64,000 nucleotides of DNA, taken from positions 2,001,639-2,065,638 of the forward strand of contig CAWCDI010000001.1 of NCBI GenBank assembly GCA_963794415.1, given 5' to 3'. The position numbers and the translations under genes are program-made. This document shows, piece by piece, positions 9,901 through 17,777 of this stretch; positions within the stretch are counted from its first letter, which is position 1; every line of letters starts with the position of its first letter. The notes beneath the pieces are model-generated. The model ran no database searches. It saw only the letters and a program-made list of their open reading frames with translations, and was not told the DNA's origin. This DNA comes from CAVPTL01 sp963794415. GTDB lineage: Bacteria; Actinomycetota; Thermoleophilia; Gaiellales; JAICJC01.

Positions 9901-12502
9901 GCGGCCCGTTGTCGCCGAACACGTAGGTGGTGCCGTTGCTGAGCACGAGATCCCACTGCAGCGTGGTGTCGTTGTAGCTGATGCTGGATTTGAGGAACTC
10001 GGTGTCGGTCGAGTCTGCCTCAAATACTGCGTGCAGGTAGTCGCTGCAGGGATGCTGTCCGAGGGTTGGGCACGGCGATGTGCGCACGTAGTGGATCTTG
10101 GTGCCCGCGAGCGCACTGATCATCCCGAAAATCGAGTTCGCATCCCAATCGCCTCCTTGGGATCCTGCGCCTTTCTCACTCGCAGTTCCGGCGAGCGCGG
10201 GCACAGGGGTGAGGATTGAAAGAATCTCAGCAGCGGCTTTTAGGCCGCGGGGCACAAAGAATTCGCGATGTGAGTAGACGATTCCCGGCTGAGCAGGTAC
10301 CACTCGGAGAAGCTGGTCTTCGTTGATCGCATGGACGATTTCGCGACCGTCTTCCACGTTTTCTAGGTAGCGCTGGTGCTCGAGCGTGGAGCTAAGCTCG
10401 TACGACTTCCCTGTCCATGTAAGCGTCGACGGGTAACCAACCTCGCCGACCTGGATTTCGAATGCCCCTGACACGACATTGTACGCGGTGTCTTCAACGT
10501 TTAAACTCACTTTTTTGGCGCCTTTTTTCTTCGCATAGTCGGTTGGGTCGATGTCGAGGAGGACGTGTACTGGGGTGGGATCCGTGGGAACCGTTGCGTG
10601 GGTCGCGTACCGCGAGAACGTTGGAGTAGTGCTGCCTGCTCCCCGAACCTGCTGCTCGACATTGTCGAGCCACTCGCGGTATGTCGCGAAGTCCTCCTCG
10701 GTGGAGCGGTAATCCGTGACTCGGGCGCGACTGAGACCGACGTATCGACGAGCACCGTGCACAATCCCTTCGGCAGTCGTGCACACATATCCGTAGTCAG
10801 ATAGATCGGGGGCGAGATCATCGACGGCCGCCGCGCGGAGTCGACGTGACCGAGCTGCTTGTTTGCCAATGTCGGTGTTGCGCAGCGAGACCGCGGTCAA
10901 GCCGGCATCCTTTGGAAATAACCGCTTTAGCTCGGATGCTGGCAGTGGTACGAACGACTCCGCGACAGCGGGGGGAATCCGGCCGCGCGCATCGTAGATG
11001 AAGAGCAGATCGCCGGATACGCGAAGGCAGGTGTAGCCAAACTGCGGCTCGATGAACGTTCCGGTACGCAGCAGCCGCGAGTTGTCGGCGCTGACGTAGG
11101 GGACTATCGTCGTCTTGTCATCGGGTCGCTGGATCGCGTAGATGGTGCGGTCGAGAGCGTCCCAAGCTCGTACGGTTGCGTCCGTGAGCGCCTGGATGGT
11201 CGGAATAGTCGCCTCTATCGATCGAAAGACACGAACCCGAAGCGGGAATGCGAACAGCTCCCACGCCGACGGGGAGGTGAGGTCGACCCGAACGCGGTAG
11301 TCACCGTCGAGATAGAAGGCGACAGGTTGGGCCTCGATCAATCGCTCGACGAGATCCGATTTCGTGGCGGCAGACTCAGCGTCCGGTGATGAGTCGAACC
11401 GCATGTAGGCTCTCCAGACCGCCTCGAGGTCTCGATCACCGGTACCGACCACTAGCGCCTTCATGTCGCCCTTGGAGCGACTCGGATTCCTCAGTACGCG
11501 GCCGATCTGCTGGACGATCGCCCTCCCGTTCCGGAGCGAGTCGTAAAGGGCGACCACTTTGAACTCGGGGTTGTCGATTCCTTCGATCAACTTGAACTGG
11601 TGCACCCAGTATCTCGCGGCTCCAGGAGAGTCTCGATGCGGGACGTCGGCGGTGAGGTCACCGGTCTCTCCGCGAAAATTCTCGTGGATTCCGACCGCAC
11701 TTTCTCCGAGCGCCTTTAGGGCGGCGACGACGCTCCGGATCGTGGCGGCGTCTCCGCATCGGACGATTACCTTCACGGTGTCTTCCGCACGGAACTCGGC
11801 GGCGACGAGATCACGCAATTGGCGTGCGAAAGACGTTTCGTTGGATGCGCCGATGACCCTGAACTCCGGTTTGCGGAGAAACCGGGCTTTTTCGGCCTCG
11901 TGGTGTGGGAATCGATCGCGCTGATCGCCGACCTCGAAGTACTTCAGATCGTTCCGGTATGGAGTCGCGGTCAGCAGAACGGTTGGAAGCTCGAGTGCCC
12001 GGATGGCTTGCGACCACCTCTCGGCCGGCTCGTAGTGACCCTCGTCAACCACGACACAGTCGAAGCCTTTGAAAACGTCCGCGATTGCGGTGCCCGCCTC
12101 GTTGCAGATGCCGTACAGCTTCGAGATCGCCGCGATCGTTGCCACAAAAATGGTCGGTTCTCTGACGGTGGCTAGCTTGCCGATTCGGGTGGATGAGGGG
12201 AGTCGCTGAATCGGTGGCGTTTTTGTGGGGCGTGCGCTCGGCTTGAGTCTCGTCCAGAATCGCTCGCCGATGTCCTCGACTAACTGGTTCGTGAGCGCCG
12301 TCCACGGCGCGAGAACCAGCCGGTGTCCCTTGAGCTCAGGCAGCATGACTAGCGACCAGGCGATGACCCCAGACTTCCCGGTACCGGTCGGCATCGTGAT
12401 CAACGAAGCCACTCCAGGCGGAGGATCCTCTAAGAACGAATGAATGGTTTCGATGCCCTTACGCTGATGCGGCCAGAGCGAGCTGGGAAGTTCGAGCGTC
12501 AT
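6959..12502 (-). CDS. SF2 helicase fused in frame to an Rhs/YD-repeat toxin-like protein
   Basis: One uninterrupted frame of 1,847 residues with two unrelated halves. Residues 1 to about 800 are a DEAD/DEAH-type SF2 helicase: Walker A MPTGTGKSG (37-45), DEGH box (153-156), LLTATPYR, and motif VI QIGRVLRNPSRSKG. The end of this half (WDANSIFGMISALAG) looks like the start of a domain that is then lost. From about residue 801 (TKIHYVRTSPC) the protein is an Rhs core with dozens of YD repeats, the YDGARYYSPTTNRFISQDP signature and, after NYLDPSGN, a variable tip of about 170 residues that may be a toxin. ATG 12502 begins MTLELPSS. Normally these are separate genes; recombination, or an assembly join at about 10,105, explains it. 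Confidence 0.8.
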   Translation of the reverse strand: MTLELPSSLWPHQRKGIETIHSFLEDPPPGVASLITMPTGTGKSGVIAWSLVMLPELKGHRLVLAPWTALTNQLVEDIGERFWTRLKPSARPTKTPPIQRLPSSTRIGKLATVREPTIFVATIAAISKLYGICNEAGTAIADVFKGFDCVVVDEGHYEPAERWSQAIRALELPTVLLTATPYRNDLKYFEVGDQRDRFPHHEAEKARFLRKPEFRVIGASNETSFARQLRDLVAAEFRAEDTVKVIVRCGDAATIRSVVAALKALGESAVGIHENFRGETGDLTADVPHRDSPGAARYWVHQFKLIEGIDNPEFKVVALYDSLRNGRAIVQQIGRVLRNPSRSKGDMKALVVGTGDRDLEAVWRAYMRFDSSPDAESAATKSDLVERLIEAQPVAFYLDGDYRVRVDLTSPSAWELFAFPLRVRVFRSIEATIPTIQALTDATVRAWDALDRTIYAIQRPDDKTTIVPYVSADNSRLLRTGTFIEPQFGYTCLRVSGDLLFIYDARGRIPPAVAESFVPLPASELKRLFPKDAGLTAVSLRNTDIGKQAARSRRLRAAAVDDLAPDLSDYGYVCTTAEGIVHGARRYVGLSRARVTDYRSTEEDFATYREWLDNVEQQVRGAGSTTPTFSRYATHATVPTDPTPVHVLLDIDPTDYAKKKGAKKVSLNVEDTAYNVVSGAFEIQVGEVGYPSTLTWTGKSYELSSTLEHQRYLENVEDGREIVHAINEDQLLRVVPAQPGIVYSHREFFVPRGLKAAAEILSILTPVPALAGTASEKGAGSQGGDWDANSIFGMISALAGTKIHYVRTSPCPTLGQHPCSDYLHAVFEADSTDTEFLKSSISYNDTTLQWDLVLSNGTTYVFGDNGPLLSITNRLGDRVTIDHDDGLISKITATGGRMIEFAHDSANCPTCISQATDQAGRSVSYTYDTDQRLTSVEDVNGGTTAYGWNNASGKTDQILTVEDPNSTTFLTNTYDSSDRIHTQTLGDSGEYQFTYTESMGAVVHTDVEDPNGNTTRYVFDSDGNVSSQTAAYGTADARTTSYDRDPTTGAVTSTTDQRGRETDYTYNSYGQPTEITQLAGTGDAVSTDYTYDGPFHQLSSQTDPLTQTTSYAYNDKGELDTITDARSHTWAYTWDGDHIATVTDPLNHTSTFGYTLGDPTSFTNPNGDTTSQFVDNAGATVATTDADGLTTSATYDAANDLLTSTDPAGNQTSYTYDGNGNVLTVTDPDSNVSTYTYDPMNRVATYTDSAPTPHTETTTWDGNGNLLTDTDRDGHETAYTYDDLDRPTEITYGKSGASYQFKVDQTWDDGNRITEITDSTTSAPSATIDYTYDGLDQVLTETTTKAGAGSPRGTITYTYDPAGNPETTTVSGQDEIDYTYNPDNQLTEIDQDTASVQLGYNAAGQQTSTSLPDGIQEAYTLDPAGATTAITYTHSATTLGAINYTNGPDGRQIAEDGSYARITLPQTFTGSYNSANQLTSYTQNGGSPTSLSYDNNGQLTGDGTNTYTWNDRQELTAITGGSPTASFTYDPLGRRSSATFAATTTQYLYDSDTVVQEQDGSSTPTVNYLANPSSGATYTRDDGSNVQDLLTDIRGSTIALASSSGTVATSYTYDPFGNPTTTGTASANTHQYINRELDPTSLVYDGARYYSPTTNRFISQDPAGLSGDPNANLYAYSGDDPINYLDPSGNGPEVAALALCVDVPTCIAASVLAGTGVLVVYGAYYLGGELSQYLNHIKSTNGTAVRPPSDNLNAKNSDEDSGESLTPRDIHGKLGDDVDEEEVIRDGEVYHQGNRLVYVRDNGDGTSDVVIRDPSNPKDNGVITTIKDVPQRQVDARIKSGRWRDYR

Positions 12503-12711
12503 TGCACCGCCTATTCAACCCCAGGTACAGGACGGAACACCCACTTCACGGGATGATGCTTGGGCGCTGAGGAGCCGTCGTGACTGTCGTCGAAGCCCAG
12601 GTCTGCCACGCGGAGCTGCGCTCTGCGCAATGACGCGCGGTGGGTTCCCCAGCCGCCTGCCCGGTCACCCTGACCAGGATGTGCATCCGCCGGCCAGCGT
12701 AGACTCGCACC

Positions 12712-13161
12712 ATGACCGTCGTCTCAAACTCGATTCAGGTTCGGGACGCCCTAGCGCGAGAGCGGAAACAGGTTGTTGCACGGCTGCAAGAGCTGCAAGC
12801 TCAGGCTCGACGGCTGCATGCGCTAGTGGAGCAGATCGATCGAGACGTTGATGCGGCGACGCTGCTGATCCGCCAAATGGACGAAATACTAGGCATCGCT
12901 CCGCAGCTGGCCCTCGAGGTGGACGACCCGCTCAGGGGGTACGAACTTCAACGGGTCGCGATCGACCTGCTTCGGCGAAATCCTGACGCTGCCGCCGGCG
13001 CTCCGGTGCACTACCGAAACTGGTACGAGCTGCTCCTCCAAGCGGGCGGTAGAGTCGCGGGAAAAGACCCGCTGGCGACATTCCTCACGCAAATTTCGCG
13101 CGCCAACGAGGTTGAGTCGGTCAGACCTCGATCAGGGCTGTACCGACTGCGCACCGCATAG
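12712..13161 (+). CDS. Coiled-coil plus winged-helix (HARE-HTH-like) protein
   Basis: A 149-residue protein divergent from the helicase gene. Residues 10-60 form a heptad-rich coiled coil (RERKQVVARLQELQAQAR). Residues 75-147 look like a HARE-HTH winged helix: AIDLLRRNPD, APVHYRNWYELLLQAGG, DPLATFLTQISR, and a final GLYRL beta wing. Such domains occur in restriction and chromatin-linked proteins and are thought to sense or bind DNA. TAGACT lies 8 bases before ATG with no ribosome site, which fits a leaderless message. Its place beside a defence-type helicase suggests a shared island. Confidence 0.55.
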   Translation: MTVVSNSIQVRDALARERKQVVARLQELQAQARRLHALVEQIDRDVDAATLLIRQMDEILGIAPQLALEVDDPLRGYELQRVAIDLLRRNPDAAAGAPVHYRNWYELLLQAGGRVAGKDPLATFLTQISRANEVESVRPRSGLYRLRTA

Positions 13162-13286
13162 CTGCGCGAGATTGATCGCTCCGTCCGGCACGTGTGGTAC
13201 ACCCCAGTAATGCGCTGTAGCTGCCGTATATACGAGATGGCGACCTTCCCGCGCCTCCCTCACGAACGCCCTCGTGGGGCGGTCGC

Positions 13287-13775
13287 GTGACCGCGCCTAC
13301 CACACAAGAGATGCGCTTGGTCGCCCGCGCGATGCTGCGGGCACAGTGGGGGGCGGAGGACGTCACCTACGTCGGGCTCTTCACGCCTTTCGTCATCGCT
13401 GCCGCCGCCAAGAACGGGCGCCGGGTCGCGACGTTTGAGGAGATCAAGGCCACATTGGCCGACGAGTTTGCGTTCGATATGCCAGATAGTGTGATTCGAA
13501 CCGTCTTGAAGCAGGCGATCAGACAGGAGTACGGCGCGTGGGAAAAGGTCTCGACAGCGAGACGTCCTGACGCATTTCGGCTCAACCCGTCGAAATCGTT
13601 GCCAGACCTCGATCGACGACGCGCCGACGCCGAGCGGGAGCAGAGCGCTTTGGTAGCGAGCCTTTGCACCTTCGCGAACACTGAGATCGACGTTGCACTC
13701 GACGCCGCGCAGGCCGTCTCGATGCTGGCCGACTTTATAGTGGGCTTGGGCTTGGGCTTGCCCCGTTTTGGTTGA
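13287..13775 (+). pseudogene. Winged-helix protein truncated by an IS3-family insertion
   Basis: Starts GTG 13287. About 150 residues of native protein (LFTPFVIAAAAKNGRR, FDMPDSVIRTVLKQAIRQ) form a winged-helix-like N-terminus of the kind seen on large defence proteins, where FxPFVxxxL is followed by a degenerate HTH. From about residue 154 the frame reads GLGLGLPRFG, translated from the IS end, and stops at 13773-13775. The missing C-terminus is not found on the far side of the IS (after 15021), so deletion accompanied or followed insertion. Original function unknown. Confidence 0.55.
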
Positions 13776-13785
13776 CACTTTTGGT

Positions 13786-14673
13786 TTAGGCGGCTGTGGC
13801 CGCCGTGGGGTTGGTTTTTTGTAGTTTCTCGTATTCGTCTGGGCTGCGCATTCCGAGGCTGGAGTGGCGGCGCAGGGGGTTGTAGAAGCTCTCGATGTAG
13901 CTGAAGACCTGGAGCCTGGCTTGGTCTCGGCTGGTCCAGGTTTGGCGATTGATCAGCTCGAGCTTGATGGTGGACATGAAGCTCTCGGCAAGCGCGTTGT
14001 CGTAGGCGTCGCCGCGACTTCCCATGCTCGCCACGATGCCGGAGTCTCTGAGCGTTTTTCCCAGTGCCAGGCTGGTGTACTGGCTGCCGCGATCGGAGTG
14101 GTGCACCACGCCTGCCGGCGGCCTTCGGCGGGTCACGGCCATCGACACGGCATCGACCACGATCGCCGCGTCGAGGTCTTGGCGCATCGACCAGCCCACC
14201 ACCTTGCGCGAGCAGACATCGATCACGACCGCCAGGAAGAGCCACCCCTCGTGCGTGGGGATATAGGTGATGTCAGCCGCCCAAACCTGGTCGGGCCGAT
14301 CAGCGCGGAAACGCCGCTTCACCAGGTCGGGCGCCGCCTTGGCCTCTTCCGCCTTGACAGTTGTTCGCGTCAAGCGACGCCGGCGAGAGACGCCCTGGAT
14401 GCCAAGCTCTTGCATCAACCGCGCCACCCGCTTTCGTCCCACGCGCTCACCGGCCTCAAACAGGTCCTCCCAGATACGCGGCGCCCCATACGACTCACGG
14501 CTGGCCTCATACGAACTGGTGATCAACGCCTTCAGCCGCTCGTCCTCGACCCGACGCGGGCTCACAGCGCGCTTCTGCCACGCGTAAAAGCCCTGACGCG
14601 CCACGCCCACCACCTCACACAGCCGGGAGACCTTGTGCTGTGCTCTCTGCGCCGCGACAAACCGAAACTTCAT
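13786..14673 (-). CDS. IS3-family transposase OrfB (DDE integrase domain)
   Basis: A 295-residue protein with an HTH_21-like N-terminus (YEASRESYGAPRIWEDL) and an rve integrase core. The acidic triad is visible as D in WAADITYIPT, D in VVHHSDRGSQYTS and E in DNALAESF, followed by the YNPLRRHSSLG motif of the IS3 group. Start ATG 14673 overlaps the orfA stop by 4 bases (ATGA), the layout in which OrfAB is made by frameshifting or OrfB by re-initiation. It appears intact. Confidence 0.9.
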   Translation of the reverse strand: MKFRFVAAQRAQHKVSRLCEVVGVARQGFYAWQKRAVSPRRVEDERLKALITSSYEASRESYGAPRIWEDLFEAGERVGRKRVARLMQELGIQGVSRRRRLTRTTVKAEEAKAAPDLVKRRFRADRPDQVWAADITYIPTHEGWLFLAVVIDVCSRKVVGWSMRQDLDAAIVVDAVSMAVTRRRPPAGVVHHSDRGSQYTSLALGKTLRDSGIVASMGSRGDAYDNALAESFMSTIKLELINRQTWTSRDQARLQVFSYIESFYNPLRRHSSLGMRSPDEYEKLQKTNPTAATAA

Positions 14674-14954
14674 CTCGGTGCCTCGCTCTCCCTGGCGAAG
14701 AAAACCGCTGCCTTACGGAGAATCTCCCTCTCCTCTCGCAACACCCGATTCTCACGGCGCAACCGACGCAACTCATCCAACTCCTCACTCGAGGAGCCCT
14801 CCCGCAGCCCAGCATCGATATCCGCCTGACGCACCCACCGCCGCAACGACTCCGGCGCGATCCCAAGCTCCTTCGCGAGCAGCTCAAACGACCGACCCTC
14901 CGACCGAAACAACCGCACCGCCTCAACCCGAAACTCCCGCGTATACCTCGGCAC
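14670..14954 (-). CDS. IS3-family transposase OrfA (helix-turn-helix)
   Basis: A 94-residue protein, MPRYTREFRVEAVRLF, followed by an HTH (FELLAKELGIAPESLRRWVRQ) and a Leu-zipper tail (LRRLRRENRVLREEREILRK), the standard OrfA plan that binds the IS ends and multimerises with OrfB. The second copy at 63471-63755 encodes the same protein, differing at the DNA level by at least one silent base. Confidence 0.9.
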   Translation of the reverse strand: MPRYTREFRVEAVRLFRSEGRSFELLAKELGIAPESLRRWVRQADIDAGLREGSSSEELDELRRLRRENRVLREEREILRKAAVFFARESEAPR

Positions 14955-15026
14955 AAAAACACTCCTCTCCAGACGCCAAAACGCCCAATCTCAGAGTGTC
15001 AACGCTACCGGGGCAAGCCCACCCCA

Positions 15027-15145
15027 TGCGCGTTAAGCGCCTCTCAAAACTCCCAAAACCTCGAACATACAGTCACCAAACAGTCACCCATCGACCTCTC
15101 CTACACTCGAAATCCCCGCATAAACCCAATATGCGGCTCTCAAAA
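15027..15145 (+). repeat. Array flank with tandem CAGTCACC motifs
   Basis: About 120 bp shared with 63268-63403: both read GCGC-TAAAGCGCCTC, CAAAACTCCCAAAAC, ACAGTCACC/AACAGTCACCC and CGGCTCxCAAAAC. The paired CAGTCACC units look like arm-type integrase sites. Here the flank runs straight into tRNA fragment copy B; in the other copy it runs into an IS end. Confidence 0.6.
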
Positions 15146-15347
15146 CACCTGGTCTTGAAAACCGGCATCGGGGGTCAACCTCGATCGTGGGTTCGAATCC
15201 CACCCCCGCCGCTCAGCCCCTGCAGTTCCGCATGGTTGAGCGACAACCGCGGCACGCTCGCTGGACACGAGGATCCTGAGCAATCCTCACCAAGACAGCG
15301 ATCCGCCCAACCAGGCCGCACAAACACAGTCACCAAACCATCACCAG
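15146..15347 (+). repeat. tRNA-Ser(UGA) fragment repeat, copy B
   Basis: Contains the tRNA-Ser(UGA) anticodon arm in its most native form (CCTGGTCTTGAAAACCGG), variable arm, T-arm and acceptor 3' strand to 15213, then the conserved tail (CGCATGGTTGAG, AACCAGGCCGCACAAACAC, CAGTCACCAAACCATCACC). It lacks the CTGGTC-N5-GACCAG inverted repeat of the other copies and is preceded by the CAGTCACC flank, so it may be the anchoring end of the array. No 5' tRNA half. Confidence 0.75.
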
Positions 15348-15349
15348 AG

Positions 15350-15690
15350 CCGCCCGCACCTGGGCCGTCTGGAAGCCCACCTTCCCCTCCTCGCGGAGGG
15401 GCCGTCCTGCCCGCGCGGGACGTGGTGCCGCTGCCCGACGGGCCGGGGTTGGGTGTCACGGTCGACTTCCAACCTGCAACTGGCCGTCGCCTCGGGAGAG
15501 GCGAGAGACCGCAGCGAACCCGGCAAATACCCGTCCTCGCCAGCAGGCGTCCTCAATCGAGCTCGAGGGCCGCGCACCGGTCGATCGAGCATGCGCGGGA
15601 CGACGTCGACGCCACCCCTCATGGGTTCGAATCCGACCCAGCCGCCCGGAGGTTTCGGCTCGCGATCGTACTTGTGATGGTTTACACTCT
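15350..15690 (+). other. Hairpin-rich, gene-free stretch
   Basis: No credible coding frame. It holds several hairpins: CCCCTCC-TCGC-GGAGGGG, CGCCTC-GGGA-GAGGCG and TGGGT...ACCCA around a GGTTCGAATCC T-loop-like motif near 15629. This could be a structured RNA or another decayed tRNA-like integration site. It does not match tmRNA, RNase P RNA or SRP RNA signatures that I know. Confidence 0.3.
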
Positions 15691-15802
15691 GGTAACTATC
15701 GTCACTCGACGGTCGGCGTGTGTGGGTAGCGTTCGGCGCGGGTTCGCATTGGAGGGGTCATCATGAGGCGTAGGGGCATGTCGGGTGGCAGTTTTCGGTC
15801 GC

Positions 15803-16054
15803 TCACTTGCCGACGTGGCGGTTGTAGACGATCGGAAGCAGGTCGATCCGGCCAGAGTCCACCTGGTGGGCATGGTCACGGCACAGGTCGATCGACCACT
15901 CACTCAGTTTGGGCCACTTCAACGGATCAAGCGCGCGGCGGGTGGCCACCTGGTTCTCGCATCCCGGGATCTCACAGTAAGCCATCGTCATCGTTTTCAT
16001 CGCGAAGCGTTCCAGTTCGCCGACATCGCCGACGAACTGGTGCGTGTCCGCCAC
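15803..16054 (-). CDS. Small Cys/His protein
   Basis: Up to 83 residues; GTG 16054 gives the longest form, but ATG 16000 (MKTMTMAYCEIPGCEN) is an equally good start. CEIPGCENQ and LCRDHAHQ form a Cys-x4-Cys...Cys-x2-His pattern that could bind zinc, similar to small HNH-like or zinc-ribbon proteins, but no catalytic motif is complete. It ends NRHVGK. The gene lies in the first cassette interval, opposite to the array tail. Function unknown. Confidence 0.45.
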   Translation of the reverse strand: MADTHQFVGDVGELERFAMKTMTMAYCEIPGCENQVATRRALDPLKWPKLSEWSIDLCRDHAHQVDSGRIDLLPIVYNRHVGK

Positions 16055-16361
16055 CTGCCCGACGGCCGCAGCCTAGTCGCGGCGATGTCGAGGTTGACGG
16101 GTCGACCTAGCCGCCCGAAGTAGGGCCAACCCGCCACGCGCCCGGGTCTGCGAGCGCCGAGGTGGTGCGAACCAACCGAGGCCCGCGGTATTGGTTGACA
16201 ACCGCACCAGGTCGGCCATGTGGAGATGCGCCAGCGAGCGAAATCTGGGGCTGGCAGGGTGTGTCCTGACAGACACCGGGCCGCCGGAGGGGAGTCTGAG
16301 CGGTTCCTCAAACGCTCGGACAGCATGATTGGCAGGTGGCCGGTTGGTCGTCTGCCACTGT
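16055..16361. other. No gene seen
   Basis: Short Arg-rich frames on both strands look like GC shadows. No promoter, repeat or RNA structure stood out. Confidence 0.3.
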
Positions 16362-17540
16362 CTAGACGAGTTCGGCGCTGTCGCGTGGTGGGCTGGGGTT
16401 GCCGCGTTCGGAGGGGTCTGCAGTCGACAACTGGTCGGTGGTCGGTGTGAAGAAGTGTTGGGCGATCGCGGTGGGGATGATGGCTGAGAGGACGACTACG
16501 GTCACCAAGAGCGAGAACTGGGTTTTGGTGATGATCCCGGCTTGGAGGCCGTAGAGGGACGTGATGGTGCCGAAGGTGAGGCCGGTTGACATCAGGAGCG
16601 TCGTGAAGGTGGCGTGGGGGCTGGTGTAGCGGCGGGCGAGTGGGTAGACGCCCGCGAACTTCGGCGCGACCTTCGCAACACAAAGCAGGGCGAGCACGCC
16701 GAGGTTTGCCCACACCGCCGAAAGGGACACGTTGAGTCCGCCCTTGATGAAGAAGAAGGGCGTGAGAAACGCGAACGCGACCACGCGAATGCGTTCCTGT
16801 TCCGTGCGGTGGTCGACGTAGTGGCCGCTCATGGCGAGGCCGAGCACGAATGCGGGTAGCACGGGCTGGCTGTCTGCCTTGGTGCCGAGGTAGATGAGCA
16901 CGAATAGGACGGCGAACACCAGCTTGATCTCAGGCTCAATCACGCGATCGCCATAGCGGGCAAAAAACCACGGCGCGATCTTCGGCAGCCCCACAATGAG
17001 CGCGATCGAAACCACCGCGAACGGGATCACCCACACGTTCGGCGTGATGAACAATACCGACAGGCCGATGACCGTGAGGATGTCGGTCACAAATGTCGCC
17101 GACATGATCCGTTTGCCGATGATCGAACGGTTGAGGCCGGTCTCGACCAGCACGGCGTAGACGACCGCCAGACTCGTGGTCGAGAGTGCGAGCCCTCCGA
17201 TCTCGGCCTGATCGCGACTCCAGCCGGCAACCCAATAGCAGGCCGCTAGAGCCACGATGAACGGCGCGACAAACGACACCGCGCCGATCGAGATGCTCGC
17301 CTGCCACTCGCGTCGGAACTGGGGCACGTCGACCTCGGCACCCGCCAGGAACGTGAGTAGCACGCCCGCGAACGTGCCGATGAACGAAAGCCAGTCCGGC
17401 ACAGTGACGGTGAACAGGTTTCCGACCACGACACCGGCGGCCAACTCGATCAGCGCGACCGACAGGCCAACCTCGATCGACACCATGCTGGCCAAGAGGA
17501 TCGTGATCGCAAGAAGGGCTGCAAGGGCTAGTTCACTCAC
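16362..17540 (-). CDS. Cation/proton antiporter, CPA2 (KefB/NapA-like) membrane domain
   Basis: A 392-residue integral membrane protein with about 12 hydrophobic helices. LLTFLAGAEVDVPQFRREW matches the LxFxxGLExD-type segment of the Na+/H+ exchanger domain, and LALSTTSLAVVYAVLVETG plus SATFVTDILTVIGLSVLF match the unwound-helix and paired-acid region (T-D) of CPA2 transporters. There is no TrkA-N/RCK domain, so it is the short form. GTG 17540 follows GGAGG by 6 bases. It probably exchanges Na+ or K+ for H+; ion specificity cannot be read. It is the main cargo of the first array interval. Confidence 0.85.
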   Translation of the reverse strand: MSELALAALLAITILLASMVSIEVGLSVALIELAAGVVVGNLFTVTVPDWLSFIGTFAGVLLTFLAGAEVDVPQFRREWQASISIGAVSFVAPFIVALAACYWVAGWSRDQAEIGGLALSTTSLAVVYAVLVETGLNRSIIGKRIMSATFVTDILTVIGLSVLFITPNVWVIPFAVVSIALIVGLPKIAPWFFARYGDRVIEPEIKLVFAVLFVLIYLGTKADSQPVLPAFVLGLAMSGHYVDHRTEQERIRVVAFAFLTPFFFIKGGLNVSLSAVWANLGVLALLCVAKVAPKFAGVYPLARRYTSPHATFTTLLMSTGLTFGTITSLYGLQAGIITKTQFSLLVTVVVLSAIIPTAIAQHFFTPTTDQLSTADPSERGNPSPPRDSAELV

Positions 17541-17687
17541 CGCGTGCCTCCAAAGGCGTGGCTCTACAAGGATGTAGAAGCCATCAGCCCTGGGGGCGGT
17601 TAGACGCGAGCCTCATCGCGTATCGTCGATGTATACCCCATCTTCCACGTCGCGGCACCCGAGACTCAGGCGATGTGGAGGAGTGGT

Positions 17688-17741
17688 ATGGTGAGTGAGC
17701 ACGGGATGGAGCTCCCGGTCAACCGCCCGCCTCTGGGCTAA
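17688..17741 (+). CDS. Putative 17-residue leader peptide
   Basis: ATG 17688 follows GTGGAGGAG with good spacing. The frame MVSEHGMELPVNRPPLG ends in TAATAG just 4 bases before a hairpin that pairs with the ribosome site of the next gene. The Arg-Pro-Pro near the C-terminus is a ribosome-slowing motif in general knowledge. This is the layout of a translational attenuator leader. No homologue was checked. Confidence 0.5.
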   Translation: MVSEHGMELPVNRPPLG

Positions 17742-17745
17742 TAGC

Positions 17746-17774
17746 TCCTACCTCATCCACAACAGGAGGTAGGA
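17746..17774 (+). promoter_or_regulatory. Hairpin sequestering a ribosome binding site
   Basis: TCCTACCTC (17746-17754) and GAGGTAGGA (17766-17774) are perfect 9-base complements around an 11-base loop. The 3' strand contains the GAGG of the ribosome site for ATG 17778, so the folded form should block initiation. A ribosome stalled at the end of the leader peptide would cover the 5' strand and free the site. Confidence 0.65.
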
Positions 17775-17777
17775 ACC

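Larger units (their letters stand above)
13747..15021 (-). mobile_element. IS3-family insertion sequence, copy 1
   Basis: About 1,275 bp bounded by the inverted repeat TGGGCTTGCCCCG (13747-13759) and its complement (15009-15021), with TTGACACT conserved just inside both ends. It contains overlapping orfA and orfB. The ends have the TG...CA form usual for IS3. No clear target duplication is visible; the left target is a GGGCTT tandem repeat. A nearly identical but truncated copy starts at 63404. Confidence 0.8.

Noticed and set aside
15175..15459. Frames with GGGIRTHDRG / GFEPT-type peptides at every tRNA block (also 6489, 18508, 20294, 23319, 34277)
   Set aside because: These are well-known false translations of tRNA T-arm sequence, not proteins.
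15350..15690. tmRNA or RNase P RNA
   Set aside because: No tag-peptide ORF, no standard 5' end and none of the conserved core motifs; only generic hairpins and one T-loop-like string.
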